Origin: Hoplostethus atlanticus
Taxonomy: Eukaryota > Chordata > Actinopteri > Trachichthyiformes > Trachichthyidae
Assembly: GCA_034670405.1 (NCBI GenBank)
Contig: JAXDDX010000001.1
Coordinates: 6,498,001-6,562,000 of the forward strand
Direction: 5' to 3'
DNA: 64,000 nucleotides
This document shows positions 1 to 13,935 of this stretch, one piece after another. The position numbers and the translations under genes were made by a program. The notes under the pieces were generated by a model. That model saw only the letters and a program-made list of their open reading frames with translations. It made no database searches and was not told where the DNA came from. Positions within the stretch are counted from its first letter, which is position 1, and the number at the start of each line of letters is the position of its first letter.

Positions 1-1699
1 ATTCACAGCCCTGCAGAATGGTGGGTTTTTTATAATTGACTATTCATGATGACACATCTTCCAGTGAGCCAATATATTTCAATTAATTTGTAACCATATA
101 CAGTCACAAAATACTGCACATGCATGTACACATACAAATGGAGCCATGCACCAAGCTCACTGGGTATATCAAGATGCTCCTACAGTGTTATAAATAACCT
201 ACAAACCTAAAAAATAAAAAAATAATGGCAAATGATTAGAAAATATTCATTGGAATTAATAGAGTCATTGGAAAAAGTGGTCTTGGTGCTAAATAGCCTG
301 GCTTTGTTCAGAGTGGTTCATGCCAAGTACGTCATTCACAGAACATAAAGGGAACGTGTGATTACATTTCATCACTTTACGGCTAGAGGAAACCATTCAA
401 CCAAAAGGATATTAGGTAAAGAAGGAAGAAGCCACCATCAACAAGACAGAAATATAGGGAGGTTCTAATAAGGCGAGCTAACGACTGGGTACCTTTTTCT
501 ACTAAATGTGAAATATGATTTTCACTTTGACTATCATTGACCAGACAGAGGCGTTATACGTTACAGTTTGTGTGGCGTGACCAAACATAGACAGAATGCC
601 CTCATAAGATACGAACAAATACACTGGGTAACATTTAGACGTAATGAAGACTTCCATATGATGCCCACTAGAGTCCTTGCAGAATCTTGTCTTGCTCAAA
701 TAAAACTAGATGATTAAATACATCCCTGCCCTCCTCTCACACCCACATAGATCTATGCAGACAATCACAGTGGCATGTTAACACATTGGAGAAAAAGTCA
801 ATGTAGGGAACAACACGATTGTTTGAAGTATTGTGTAGTGAGGGTATTTGTTAAGCTAAAGTACGGTTTGTAGAGCTGTAATAGAGGGGATGTCTCTGTA
901 GGAGAGCCTTCAGCCGGGGCTGAATACTGATGCTTCTGACTGATTGCCACGTCTGTGGGATCTAATTTGAAAGGTGGACAGTGATGAATGTCTTTCCTCC
1001 ACTTACTGGCCGTCTGATGTATTATGCATCCCCATCTGATCAGAGAGGCTGATGAGGCGCAGGGAGACGGGGGGTGTCCATGTCCGACGCACCCTGACAT
1101 TGGTTATATAAATGACTGCACCTCCACGCCTTTCATTTCCCAGCTCACAGGTCACGGGAGGAGCTAATAGGGCCATCGTTAATAGGGGATGACTGACTTC
1201 AGCTGGGGCCGCCCGTGCATTTTGATGGGCTACACATTTGACAAAGTCTCTTAACACAGTGGCTGAACCATGCTCCCTGTCAGCCTGGAGTCTAATTGTC
1301 AGAGACACAAACGTGGGCAGCAGCCGGAGGATAGCGCTATCGGCTGCCCAACAGCCACTGTGATCGTCTGTCTGTGTGCATCTCGGCTCTGCATAAGAAA
1401 AGGTGTGCTTACTTCAGTTGTTTGGCAGCCAGAGTCAGAGGAAAAAGACCCTTATTGCTACAACCTGTCAGCAACAGAACCCATGATTTAAGACTAATGC
1501 TTTGATCCGTGACTACTGGATGGCGTGTTTTGCTGCTGACATCATGTTGCCAGCTGTATAACTGAAGGAGTGAAACCCTGCTATTAGCCTGTAGGAAAAA
1601 AAAGCCCTACGCTGTTTTGTTCTCTCCCCAGGAAAACAGCATTGGTAATTGTGCCTCTGCTGAGGGAGTGGAGTAGGCTCATTCTTTGTTTAAGTGTCC

Positions 1700-2560
1700 A
1701 CCAGGAGACCACTCACTGACACAACCAGGGCTCCTGAGCGCCCATCAACTGCACATTTTAATGTGCTGAAGCAATATTGACTGCAGCGGCAAATAAAAAA
1801 GCCCCAGCCCTGGTGGGCTCAACGTGGGCCCTAACGAGTTTATGGCTGCCCTAATTGAGCCATTTTCACATCAGCGGCTGTTTTTGTCAGATCAGGAACT
1901 ACTCTCACATTCCCAGCTGTGATTTTCTCTCCGACAGTCAGCTCACGGCCCCCGTATCAACCCCGGCACAACGGAAGGTCACCGCTGGTACAGATAAACC
2001 TATTCACACGAGCCCACACACTGACACACCCCGAGCAGCATTTGTAGCCCGAGAAAAAAAAAAACCCCACATCTCCTGGAAATACAAAAACAGGATGTAT
2101 GATAATTTCTCTTTCGCCCCGATAAGACAGAACACAAGTACAGAAGATGACAGTGATTAAGAGCCACTTTTGTGACACAGCGAGTGTACGTCTTGCGTCT
2201 GATTCATCCACTGTTTTTCCGGATGTCTTTCACTGAACCATTATCTGGATTCTGAATTTAACCACGGCGCTCATTTGTGTGAATCCGTATGCTGATTATG
2301 CAGCAAACAGCCGCTGTTTACCAGGCGGAGAGCAGGGAAGCCATCTTTAATTCATTAGGAAAACATACTTTGCAAGAAGACTTTCAGTGGAGGCTTTATA
2401 TGACTTGGGCCGCCTTAATACATGCTCAGTATGCAGAGGAGGCCTATATTAAAGTAGTGGATAATAGGTGAAAAAGGCTGAAATGCAGCCCTTCACCAAT
2501 GAGCCATTAATTAGTGCTGAAGGAGGTGAACGACGTGTTCAAAAGCTGAGGATTCTTCAT
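1700..2560. promoter_or_regulatory. Candidate conserved non-coding element(s) in intron 1
   Basis: This stretch is free of repeats and simple sequence and has balanced composition. It carries homeodomain-like and other plausible sites (tgccctaattgagccatttt at about 1848; tgctgattatgcagcaaaca at 2290; gagccattaattagtgctga at 2500). It looks like the enhancer-type sequence typical of long introns in developmental regulators. No comparison was possible; this is inference from texture only. Confidence 0.25.
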
Positions 2561-2899
2561 TAGTCCTCCCAGGGCTACACACTAGTCATACAGACACACA
2601 ATTATCCCTCCCACCCCGCCAGCCAGCAGCAGCTTCTCTTCTATGGAGCTATAGCCTTGGGGTGGCGTCGTCACAAGAGTGTACTAGAGGGACACAATGA
2701 GACTAATGTCCAGGCTGTACACACACACGGTGACAGCGGCAAGCGCTCAACCCGCCCGTCACTCTCCTCTCCTCCTGTCAAACCACCGCTCCTGATTTCC
2801 AATACATGTCTTATTATGGCGTATCGGGCCGTTCTAATTAGAAGATGGGGATAGATTTCATGAGGAGACACTAGCATGTGATCTCATTAGCATTGTGTT

Positions 2900-3648
2900 A
2901 AGGCACTATATCAAAGTTGTAGCGCGTGTGTGCTTTTGTCTGATGATTCCTTCATCTTTTTTTGGGGGGGGATTGTTGTAAAGATTGTTCGTGTCATTAA
3001 TCTCACTTGAAGATGCTAAATGAGCAAGAGTTTTAAGTACTTGATTGACGCAGCCCAATGGGATTTTTGGTTTTTGAAGATGTACTGTCAGCTTTGGGGG
3101 GGGGATTCTGATTTTTTTTTTTTGCCATCAAGCGAGCAAAGCATGATGTCTTTTAAGCAGACAATTACAGTCACTGATAAATGAGAGGGATCAGAAACAT
3201 ACATCCATTGCAAAGCTTAATAATGCTCTTGTGAACAACTGCTTACTTGTCTGTCAGTGTACAATACTAACATCTACAGGCCGTTTTGTTGATGTCAAAA
3301 TCTCCCATTTACAGCCGGAACCGTTCAGTCAGACAGTCAATTTACTAGCAACCACAAAACACACACCTCTATTTCAGCTGGTGTTGTTTTCATCTCACAA
3401 CGCTGGAGAAATGAGCAGCCATTGTGTGCTTTCTTCTCCCCGGTCTTTCAGCACAACCTGTAACTAATGTATTCTTGTAAAACGACTAATATTCAGCAGA
3501 AGAGGCAGTTTACCTTGATGGTAAACTTCAGAGTGCCGCGCTTTGGACAAGCGTGGCATAAGCAAAGACAAGAGCAGCGTGGTAGAGAGAGGGGGCTGTT
3601 CTGCTGAGGAGGCGCCAGGCTTCTCTGAGCTGAGTGTATTCTTCTATG

Positions 3649-3689
<41 letters not shown>

Positions 3690-5400
3690 TGATAGCCCTA
3701 CAACTTATTTATTTATTTCCTTCCTGTCGTGATACACTGATAAGTGGGAAAGAGACCAAACAGCGAAAAGTAAGAAAACAACAGGAATATAGTCGTTTAA
3801 AGGGAGTCTATTTTGAGTCGGGGACAGCTTCTCTCTCCGTTACTGAATTAATCAAATCCAAAGGACATCATCTTCAAACTCGACATCCCCCTAAAGGCGA
3901 GCATCTCATTCTGTATGCAGCTGAGGAAGCTTCACAACATCCTAAAAATACAGCGCTCCTGGAAGAGAGGTGCTCTACCAGTCTGAGGGGAAGCATGAAG
4001 AACTAGCGGGCCCATGGGAATAGACATTGTGATTAGATGCAAAAACTCTGCTTTCATAAACAGCATTAGTTCTTGTTAGACATCCCACCCCTCCCACAGA
4101 TGCAAGCCCTCTCTGTTTTGCAAAGCAGGGAGAAGGCATTATTGTTTTATTTGCATTTTTCGTTTCCCAGGCTCTTTCTCCCCACATGTTTAACACTAGT
4201 GGGCAAAAAGCTGTTGCTGGCAGACAGGTGTTTGGACTAAATGTACAGTCCACGCTCATCATCTGCTGCTCCCTGTCTCTGGTAACAAGGTGCCATCTGA
4301 CTGGGGATTTTCCCTTTTACCAACTGCTGCTTTGAACTAATCAATTTGCTGCAGGCTATTGCTCTCCTGTGATCATATAATATGAGTCCAATAAAAAAAG
4401 GTCTAACTCAGTGGTTGGACAGAGCCTCGGCTTATTTTGCCGTTTCATCATCAGTGTTAGCTTGATGTGCAAAAACTGAATACACTGAGTGATGAGGTGC
4501 TTGATTACTTAATATTTAATAGTGTGAATAAATGCTTAATTTAAGTACAATAACATTACTTCCTGATGTAAATAATTAATGGCACACATTTATGTTTTTA
4601 TTTCATGTATTTTTTATTAATGTTTCTATATTTCTTTGCCTTTAAGATTTATTTTGGTTAGGGTTTTTTAGAGTCTTTTCATGCTTTTCATGCTACATCT
4701 CACGTATTTTAATCAATTTGCTTCCCAATACTCAACGTAAAGACAGCGTTGTTCCATTTCTAATGTTGAGTAAGGACCGGAGTCGCCATGAATACAAACA
4801 ATATGACACAACATGTATTTCAATTTCAAAAGGTAATGGGAGCAGACAATTTTGCTATCCATCACTCACTGTCAACGCCAGTTATCAACAAATTTGTCTT
4901 ACTGTCAGTTTGTCACTGTCTGGACGCCCCTTGCCAGAATTCAAGAAAACATGTAATTTGAGACACAAAACACCACTCTATGAAACCTTAATAGCAAAAA
5001 CAGGAAGTCTGACAGCTCTGCCATGATTACAGTTTGCCCCAACAATAAAAATAGGGTACTGTAGAGATGTGCTTATCAAAGTCCCACTTTTCACTGTGTC
5101 CTTGCACCACTGCTGCAGAGTTGCTGCACCCTGGAGAAGAACTGTTTGGAAAATTATTTTCTGTTTTCATTTCATTTTTTTCCAATATTTTTTCGATATC
5201 AGAAGGCTCAATTTTTCTTGTACATTCAGGAAAGCCACCAATGGAAAGTCCATGATTTACCACTGAGAAAGAGGGGGGCTTTTTAAAAGGATAATTGAAC
5301 TGTCAATTGGATATGAATATAGTAGTGTTGCAGTTTTATTCTTCAGTTCCAGTTTCTGAGAGCAAATTAACAACCTCCATATTTTAAGACACGTCTCTCC
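2900..5400 (-). other. Intron sequence, nothing specific
   Basis: Holds two T-run/G-run junctions (about 2955-2971 and 3096-3124) and the CA tract at 3651. No exon, RNA gene or mobile element recognised. Confidence 0.5.
3651..3685. repeat. (CA)n microsatellite
   Basis: Perfect CA dinucleotide tract. Confidence 0.97.
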
Positions 5401-5792
5401 TCACAGTGACAGAATCTACTCTACATACGTCTGCCATAACCTTCCCATACTTTTGTTGCTTTTTTGATATGAAAGTCATTAACACTGTAGATGTTCTGAA
5501 ATACGAACATCTCTGGTTCTCTGCCGATTCCCTGCCTGTGACTGTAAAATCCTATTGTCCATCTATATTGTGAGGCTTCTACGGCATATGGATGAAGCCA
5601 TTTTGTGAGTCTAGTTCTCGTAAAATGAAGTGTATAAAGTAATAACATGCAGGAGGGTCTACTCTCTGCACCATGAATGAGTCGCTCCTGCCGTGGGGAG
5701 CCGGTGACATGATTGTGATTGGACGAGACACAGAGAATCCAGATCAAAGCAATCTCTAGTGTTTTGGCCCCCAGCACAGTGTAGAGCAGGCC

Positions 5793-5833
5793 CACACACA
5801 CACACACACGCACACACACGCACACACACACAC
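5793..5833. repeat. (CA)n microsatellite with CG interruptions
   Basis: CA tract interrupted twice by a CG step. Minus-strand frames rich in VCVCV are translations of this tract. Confidence 0.97.
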
Positions 5834-6318
5834 GTTGAATCATGCACTCTCTACCTTTCACTCTCTCACACATGCACTCGCACTTTGTGTCACACATTTA
5901 TGCACAGTGCCTCGTCTGAGTCTCTCTAACACATTCACACGTACTGTATTCACTCTTGTGCACTCATTGGCTGCAGAGTGTTGATCTGGCTGAGTAAGCT
6001 GCAATAACTGGAGGAGAGTATGAGACCTTTGTAGTGTGCAAGACATTAAAACATACTCTCTCTCTCCATCGTTCACTATAGTTAAATGCATAAAACTATT
6101 CAAATTATTATTATTATTGACTGATACATTAGTATCAATCTTAGCACCATATAGTAATTGAATAATTCAATAAGATGTTTACATGCAGTAAAATAAGAAT
6201 TCTAAAATACAATTTCATGTAATCTTTCCTGTAATTATTTATTTTGTTGAAGATTTGTATTCAATATATTGTGTTATTTCTTCTATTTATTAAGTGAAAT
6301 TTTTAGATAAGTGGTATA

Positions 6319-6356
6319 TTATTATTATTATTAGTAGTAGTAGTAGTAGTATTTAT
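6319..6356. repeat. (ATT)n(AGT)n compound microsatellite
   Basis: ATT units pass directly into AGT units. Confidence 0.92.
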
Positions 6357-6788
6357 TATACCTCCTGCCTTATAAGCAACAAGTGAACTCACTGACTATA
6401 TTCGTGTGATATTGCGCCCATGATATTTCTGTTGCTCCATGGTAAATTTCTCACACGAGACTGTGAAGGTTGAATGTAAATAAAGATAGCAATAAACATC
6501 AACAGCTTAACCCATTACAGGTTTGTTTGGCAAGTGATGGACAGGCTTACTTAGATTATGGTTTATCCAGAATATCTTTGCCTCTCAAAATGCAGGTACC
6601 ATTGCAGTACTTCATGTCTCTGTCACAGTATGAGTACTGAGGTTGTGATCTTATGGAAGTAACATTGTTAGATTAAAGTGTCGGTGTGAATGTAAACAGT
6701 GTTTTTCTCACTGTCTGACACACTCACAATCTCACATTTGTACAGTACACACTGCGTAATGCAAATTTGAATTTCCCTTTCTTTCTTT

Positions 6789-6791
<3 letters not shown>

Positions 6792-6819
<28 letters not shown>
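6792..6819. repeat. (CA)n microsatellite
   Basis: Perfect CA dinucleotide tract. Confidence 0.96.
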
Positions 6820-6823
<4 letters not shown>

Positions 6824-8499
6824 TGCAGTGTGGGTCTGTCTGGTAACGGGTGGAGTAAAACCAGAAGGAGCTGAATGGGAGTACGTAGTGCCTCCTTGTA
6901 GTGCCTTCTATGTGACCTTGCTGGTGACATCAGAGCAGCCTGCAGTGTGCAGGCAGGGCCAGACAGCTTCCAACTGACACACACTGCGCTGAAATAGAAG
7001 CAGAGCGTGGTTACAAGACTCATTCTTATTTCATACTTTCCAGTGGTAACAATCAAATTGACATTTGCCGTTCCCACCATCCTGTAAATGGAAGCCTCCG
7101 TTTAATTGCTTTCATATGGTTAATCCAAATTAAGCATGCCCACAAAATAAGATATTCCATTTCATTTGGATGGCTAGGTGATTCCACCAAATCTGTCTTT
7201 TCCTACTCTGAGCTCGCAATACCAAGGCACTTCTGAATGAATAACTTCAAACCTCGGGAAAAGACCCAATTTTGGGCAAAACTGTTTGTACAAGACAATC
7301 CTCTATATTTGCCATGGTATGAATGCTGAATACGGCAGTTTTGAAGTGGTTTAGTGGCTTAGAGAAAGTACATTTCAGTTGGAAAAAGTTGCTTAATTGA
7401 ACCAGATGCTCTATTGTGTAACATTAGTGTTCTTTCTCTAAAACCAACAGAGCAGAAATGAATGTGTGAAACAGCTGAAAGAATGACAGAATTATCTTCA
7501 TGTCATAATTCATGCAGCTCTTTATGCCTGCTGATTTATCTCAGCAGTGGTCGGATACATTTTCTCCTTCATTATCAGTGATGAAGGGGGAATTAGAGCA
7601 GCATTCATTAAAATCAAACACTTTCTTTATTTTAGTCCTACTGTATGCCCTGTTCTCAATTCCAGAAAAAGAAATAGTGTATAGATATTCTAGACCAAAT
7701 ACTGTGTACTTTATCGCTTTTACTTTTATTTATGGACATATTAGTCAGGCTTGCTTAGCTGTATCATGTGGGAAGTTAAATTGTTTTACTGCCTCTGCAG
7801 TGGCAGTCACTAAAGTAAATTGAATGTAGGAAAAACTGTGAGCCAGTTGTAGAGTAACTGAAGACAAGACACACACTACGGTTTACAGCTACTTGGAGTG
7901 CTTGTTTTCAGTTCCAGGCTATGAACTATTAGTGCACTGTTGTCAGTGCTGTCTTCTGTCCTACAGGCAATAGTGGGGGACCTTCTTTCTCCTCACAGAG
8001 GACTGGCACTGTCACACAGGGAGTGCTACCACTCTGCAAAAAAAGGGACAGGGCCTTCAAGTCGGAAAGTACTCCCTTTCTCGCGCGTCTCTTTTCCTCC
8101 CAGTTTCACACTTGATTCCCACAGGCTGCCATTGATTCATGTGCTACAGTGTGTTGATGGTGAGCACACGCAAACCTCTTTTCAGTGTACTAGAGTCGGC
8201 ACTGCCTTTTCAACCTGTCTACTGATGGAATTTCCTGGCTTTGAGCCCTATGCATACTTACCAATAAAGCGAAATGGTATCCCTTGTATACTGCATAAAA
8301 CTGCAACCTTCCCACCATGAAACTGCCTTAGTAAGCACAAACATTCAGCCAGTATTTATGCTACTTGTGAAGTGGAAGATTGAAAGAGAGCAGTGTATTC
8401 AGCTCTAGGAAATTGTCACCTTTTTGCTGGGGACTTTGACACCTGACACAGAGGAAACAGGAGAGAAAGCACGTACCACTATCTTCAACAAACATGCTT

Positions 8500-8531
8500 G
8501 GATTGTTGGATTGTTGGATTGTTGGATGGTT
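8500..8531. repeat. 8-bp tandem repeat (GGATTGTT)4
   Basis: Four consecutive 8-mers, the last with one change. Confidence 0.95.
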
Positions 8532-10671
8532 GAAGTGCTGTTTACATCCCAATGTGCTCGATCTTCTACTGACCTGGTGTAAGAGGGATTTTATGCAGAC
8601 AAACAAGTGGAAGAGGAAACTGGCAAGCCAGTGTGAGGGTGACTCAGTTTGGTAGTTCAAGTCAGGACAAACTCTTCCAACAGCTGGCTCTACAGGAGCT
8701 CTTGTGCAATTAACAACAGCGGCAGCAGCAGGGAAAGAGAAAAAGGGGCCAAACCTCCTGTCATCCAATAAGAAAGGACTTCGGCCAATTCCAGTGTCTG
8801 AAATTCACCACAAGGTACGCTTGAAGTGAACATCTCAATGGGCCGAAAATCAGGTGCTGCTGCCTTAGATGAAGATTCTTAAAAATCAGAATCAGCTCTG
8901 CACATCACACAATAACGGAGGCATTTTGATTCACAGTCTGTAAAGGTAGGAAATCCTATGTACAATATCTCAATATTACCAGACAATCTAACATTTAACA
9001 TTGATAAGTGCAATTGCCGAACAGTAACTCGTTGCATACCGAGACAATGCAGCATAAACTTTGGAGGGTTCTCAGCCAGCCAGTCTTATCTAGTGGGGCT
9101 CTGTAGTAGAGTAAGAGCAGCTGAAAGCCATCTGCTGTGGAGGAAGAACTGGCTGCCTTAACAAGTAGGCAAACTGTCAGGGAGGATTAATGCTCTACCT
9201 TAAACCTGAGTTAATAATAAATGGGCTGTTTACTTGTTCAAGGGGGAGGCCATAGATAACAGCACTCAAAACCCCTCCTCTTACTGCCAAAAAGATAAAT
9301 TCTGGTTAAGTGGGGACCTGCCTGCATTGTGGCCTCCAGTTCCCCAATCATTATGAACAAAACAAGAGTTTTACTCTCACTTACTAATGGAAAAGGTCAG
9401 ATTGTATGCATGTGTATACAACATTTTGAAGACTCTGTTCTGAAGAGATAGATATTATGTTCACTGTCAGTAATCCCCTGGCTGGACCGGACCTTCTGAA
9501 AGTGTCAAGTTCAAGAGTGCAGCCTTGTTTTCAGTTTTCTGTATTTCTCACTATTGTAAAAAAAATCACACCACGATTACATTCGGTCATAAAGCTATTC
9601 TTTTCAGTTGTGTTAGAGCTGACCACCGGACCACCGGCACAGCACCCGGCTCTATGAAAGGGTTTTGTTAGAGAGCCGAAGGCGGCTTCAAAACTGGCGA
9701 CATGCATCACCCTCTTTGCTGCTGATGCATGCAAGAAAATGTGGGAAAGAAACCCCTGAGAAGGAGTCAAAGAAATGTCTTCTTCTTCTCCCCCTCTCTC
9801 TTTCACTCCTTAAGGGCTGTATTAGCCCACGGTGGGGATTTAACTAATGAGCCTAGCTGCTCTCCACTGGGGGCATCCCAAGACAGCCTTTCTCCTACAA
9901 TTGGTTCCAAAGGGTTTAAATGCACTGGTCGCTGCAAAGCTCCACTCTGTCCAGGAGATTATAAGGTAATAAAATAGATGGAAGAGATGTGGTGGAGGGG
10001 TAACGTTTCACATTATTTGCCGTTATGGTGATTGCAGAGCATACGGCAAAGCAGGCTAAAATGACGATGGTAAATCAATAACTTTGATCACTGAACACAT
10101 TTTACAGTCAGTGGGTGTCTGTCAGTGTAATTCTGTTTGGATGTACCATTTAATGAATACATACAGAAAACAAAGGGAATTCATTTATGACATGATTGCT
10201 CTCTATAGGACATTTTACATGAAATACATCAGGCCCCTGGAAAGTGCACATACGCTGTTTCCAGATACATCTTGTCGAGAGTAATTTGTAAATCTTAAAA
10301 ACTCTATTTTAAAAACACATTGCTAAGGGTCCACTGTGCAGGCTGGGAATTGTTGCAGGGATTACAAATGATTCCGATGCTGATGATGAACGAAAATGGG
10401 TGACTCTCTCCAGATCCAGTGCTCTGGGAGTGCTCTTTTCCCAAATGCACATGATGTTTGGACGCTTTGCACCAAGCGTTATTAGATGACGTCAAACCAA
10501 GAAGTTAAATTATATCCACATTGAGTACACATTCTACACGTGATCCCTGTGTTCAAATGTAATATACTTTCAAGCAAGCAATCCATCCTGGCAAAGACCC
10601 ATTCATTCAGAAGGATCTATTTCAATCTTGTGTCCAACATGCAAACAAAACCTGCTGTAATCCTGACTCCA

Positions 10672-10691
10672 GTGTGTGTGTGTGTGTGTGT
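10672..10691. repeat. (GT)n microsatellite
   Basis: Ten GT units. Confidence 0.93.
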
Positions 10692-13110
10692 AGGGATGGA
10701 ATTCTCTTGGCTGTTCCTGTAACACGTTCAGCTGACAAAGAGCTTATCACAGAGGATTAACTCCTGCTTTTCAAGGTGTTTTTTCCACATCAAAACTGTA
10801 CTTTTGGCACGCCACCAAAGAGCATGGGTGTGGCACGTTGCAAATCTCTTTCTGTTCCAAAAATCCCTCTTGTGATGCTCGAACAAGCCCAACTTGACAA
10901 CTTGTACAAAAAGTAAAGCAAGGTAAGCATTTATCATTAGCAGAAGCTGGGTGAAAACTGACCATCCCAATCCATTTTGTTTACTCTATGTACGCAAAGC
11001 CGGCCGAGTGAATGCCCAGAGGAATCGAAAAAAGGAAATCCACCAACGGTTATTTCTAAAGACAGATGTGAAGTCACCGACAGCGTACTCGTCATCGTTG
11101 TACAATCACAGCACGTCTGAACTGATTGTCACATGGGTGTGTCCCTGCGAAAAGCTCTGCTCAATAGCAGCTGCCTTGTTTTCATGACGACCATTCATAA
11201 ATAAACCTCTTGAACATTGACTCACTCGCTGCAAAGCTTGAAGCTGTTAAGGTGCAACGGCTGAGCTGGATTGCTCCGGCAACCACACCAAAGTATTTAG
11301 TCTGTCTCCTCAGTAAACTAGAAACAAGGGAGTATAATCCCTTTTCTCAAAACTGGGATCGTTTTCCCCCACAAAGCCAGCAAAGGGGCATCTCCTCACT
11401 TTTTCCCAGCTTCTCTTCCTCCTATTATGCATCCGAGGGACACTCATTTGCAACACTGAAACGAAGGCATGAATATCACCCTCAACTGCTAATTCTCAGA
11501 GGTCTCTGTGGTGGTATAAATCATTAAGACAGATGCTCCTCTGAGATTCTGTGGTGGTCATATTCTTCTTGCACCAAAATGCATTTGATTTCATTTGTTC
11601 TATGTTCAGTCTTTTGCAAAATGCATAACAAGCCGGGTGATGGTAAATTTAACCCCTTGTTGAGATCATTTGCGTTGTTTTCAGCTAAATTAGACGCCAA
11701 GGCAAGAGCTGCAAAATGGTTGCTTGCGGTCTGTCCGGAGACGATATATATCATATTTGAGCAGATGAATGAAGGTGACACAAAAGCCGGTGTTAATTCT
11801 TAAGATTGATGAACAAACTGAGTTAATGCAGTCTAGTTTGGATGTTTAGCTGAGCCTTCCATCTGCAGTAGATATGGTGACGTATTATGTGGAGGATGCT
11901 CATTGTGAGAGAACCATTGTTCTACTGCTAATCCTGGCTCAGCTTCTCCACCAACCAGCACTGGAGGCTTAAATGCAGCAGGCGATTTTATTCTTCACTT
12001 TGTGCTGTTGTTGTTGTTGTGCTCTTATCGCAAATAATAGCAACAGGCTGAAGAAATAGATCCCCATTTGATATATGAGCCATGTCTGTAGAAATGCATT
12101 GTGGCTTGTCAATTAACTTTTTTCTCCTTCCTTTGGACAGGCGCTCGTCGTCTGCCAGGAGATGTGTGGTGGCAGTGATTTGACTCTGGTGTCGAGAGCA
12201 CATCAAAGACGGGGCCTATGAGAGGTCTGCTTTACCTTTGAACATAGAATAGGATTGGAGGCTGCGCCAGCTCTCTGCAGGCAAGGCTCAGGCTGATCAG
12301 AGGCTACCCAGCGCAGCAAATGCAGCAGCAGCAGGCACAAACACTCGTACCACAGTCACTTTCAAAGGACCCCTCTACCCACCACTGATAGCCTACACAC
12401 AGAGTGAGCACACGCTACATGACGGCGAGGAGAAAGGATGAGACCATACTTTTAGATCGTCCACATTATTATCCTGAACAACAAATCAAACACACCTCTA
12501 TGTCTGTACTGGCCAATGGAATTCAGACAGTAGAGAGGAATCCAGCGTGCTCCTCTGACCTGTTCCCAGGGCTTCATTCAATTAAAATTAGCTTTATTTT
12601 TTTATTTTTTTTCCAATCCTTCTTCCATTTCTTACGCACAAAATATTAATTACATTAATCATGGTTCACAGTCTCTCAGTTAATTGTTCAGCAGAGGAGC
12701 ATTTCAGAGGGCCACAGCTGAAGCCTGGAAGATGAAAACAGGATGGGACCAGGGGATGTGAGGGGGTCGGGAAAGGGGGAGGGGCACTAATGCCTCCCTA
12801 CTGTCACTGGACTGTAAAACGCAGATGGGACCCCCATCATGTGTTGCTTGCTCAGCAGAGAGACGTATCACCTTACCTACAATCTCAACTATGTCATCCC
12901 TCCCTAAATCGTCTTACGTTTTCCTTGTTATTTTTCAGAACAACATCCATCACTACATTGGCATTGACATAATATTTACTGCTTTTAGTAATACTACTTA
13001 CTGTTATTTTAGTTTATATCAATATAAATTCCATAATCATCGAGGTTACTCTCATCATTTCAGAGCAACATGATATTTTTTAATAATTTGGCAAATTATC
13101 TTTAAAAAAT

Positions 13111-13133
13111 GTGTGTGTGTGTGTGTGGGGGGT
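13111..13133. repeat. (GT)n followed by a G run
   Basis: Eight GT units running into ggggggtg. Confidence 0.9.
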
Positions 13134-13408
13134 GTTTATGAGTACAAATGATTATCAGGTTAAGCAGAAAAAAAACATGAGCTGGCAGTTTGCGTCGTAA
13201 TCTCTGCCCCCATATCTATGTAACAAATTTAGCGTGGACTCCGTAGCAAGAAAGAGACTTTATTCTGCCAATTAAACACATCATTATGCTAATGTAGCCT
13301 TTGAGTCAGCGAGTGGGCAGCAGCAGCCAGCGCTTCCTACGGGCCGAGGTCTACTACTGAGTCTATAGTGGACCAACACACTCATAATCTCTCTATCTGA
13401 CACTTTCA

Positions 13409-13410
<2 letters not shown>

Positions 13411-13485
<75 letters not shown>
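13411..13485. repeat. (CA)n microsatellite, about 75 bp
   Basis: Uninterrupted CA dinucleotides, the longest simple repeat in the window. It abuts a LINE/SINE 3' end on its right. Confidence 0.98.
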
Positions 13486-13487
<2 letters not shown>

Positions 13488-13499
13488 CACCTTTAATGA

Positions 13500-13935
13500 C
13501 CACAGGGAGAAAAGGGACATTCCTGTTGACGATGATTCCTGGACGATCCTGACTGAGCGGGCGCTTGCGTTCTCCTATCTGGGCAGGGTTGGCGCCTGCG
13601 TGGTCCCCTAGTCCTATGAGGTGTCGTTTGCTGTGATCCCCCACATCAGATCTGGATGTCCCACCATAATAAACTTGTATGCATTGTGTATATGCTGCTT
13701 GCCCAAACTCTGCATCTATTGCACGCCCAACCGTCCTGGTAGGGGGATCCCTCTCGGAGTAGCCCCTCCAGAGGTTTCTTCCAATTTTTCCTAAAAGGTT
13801 TTGAGGGTCCAAGGCTGAGGGATGTTGTGTACTAACCATTTATTGTTTCACATGTTGGGCACTGTGAAGCCCTTAGAGACTGTAACGGTGATTAAGGGCT
13901 ATACAAATAAATGTGATTTGATTTGATTTGAATTG
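13500..13935 (+). mobile_element. Truncated non-LTR element 3' end (LINE or LINE-tailed SINE)
   Basis: The stretch ends with cttagagactgtaacggtga, then gggctatacaaataaatg and a (TTTGA)n-type tail. This arrangement is very common at the 3' end of teleost non-LTR elements. Upstream, ggggatccctctcggagt and gaggtttcttccaatttt also fit the 3' region of these repeats. The 5' limit is uncertain and may abut the long (CA)n tract at 13411-13485. No RT motif is visible. A minus-strand open frame across it is a by-product of the repeat. Confidence 0.7.

Larger units (their letters stand above)
5400..8490 (-). other. Intron sequence with microsatellites
   Basis: CA tracts and an ATT/AGT tract lie here. 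The remainder is unique AT-rich sequence without recognisable features. Confidence 0.5.
8532..13380 (-). other. Intron sequence, nothing specific
   Basis: Unique sequence with short GT tracts at 10672 and 13111. Short open frames have no recognisable protein content. Confidence 0.5.

Noticed and set aside
5421-5897. 158-codon minus-strand open frame
   Set aside because: Much of it translates a CA microsatellite (VCVCV runs). The rest has no recognisable domain and no splice or start evidence.
8361-8768. 135-codon minus-strand open frame
   Set aside because: Includes the translation of the 8-bp tandem repeat (NHPTIQQSNN) and resembles no protein family.
8878-8900. aaaatcagaatcagctctgc as a minus-strand copy of the 39.5 kb repeat tail
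   Set aside because: Only about 15 bases agree and no further repeat body follows.
13393-13839. 148-codon minus-strand open frame
   Set aside because: It runs antisense through a LINE/SINE end and the long CA tract.
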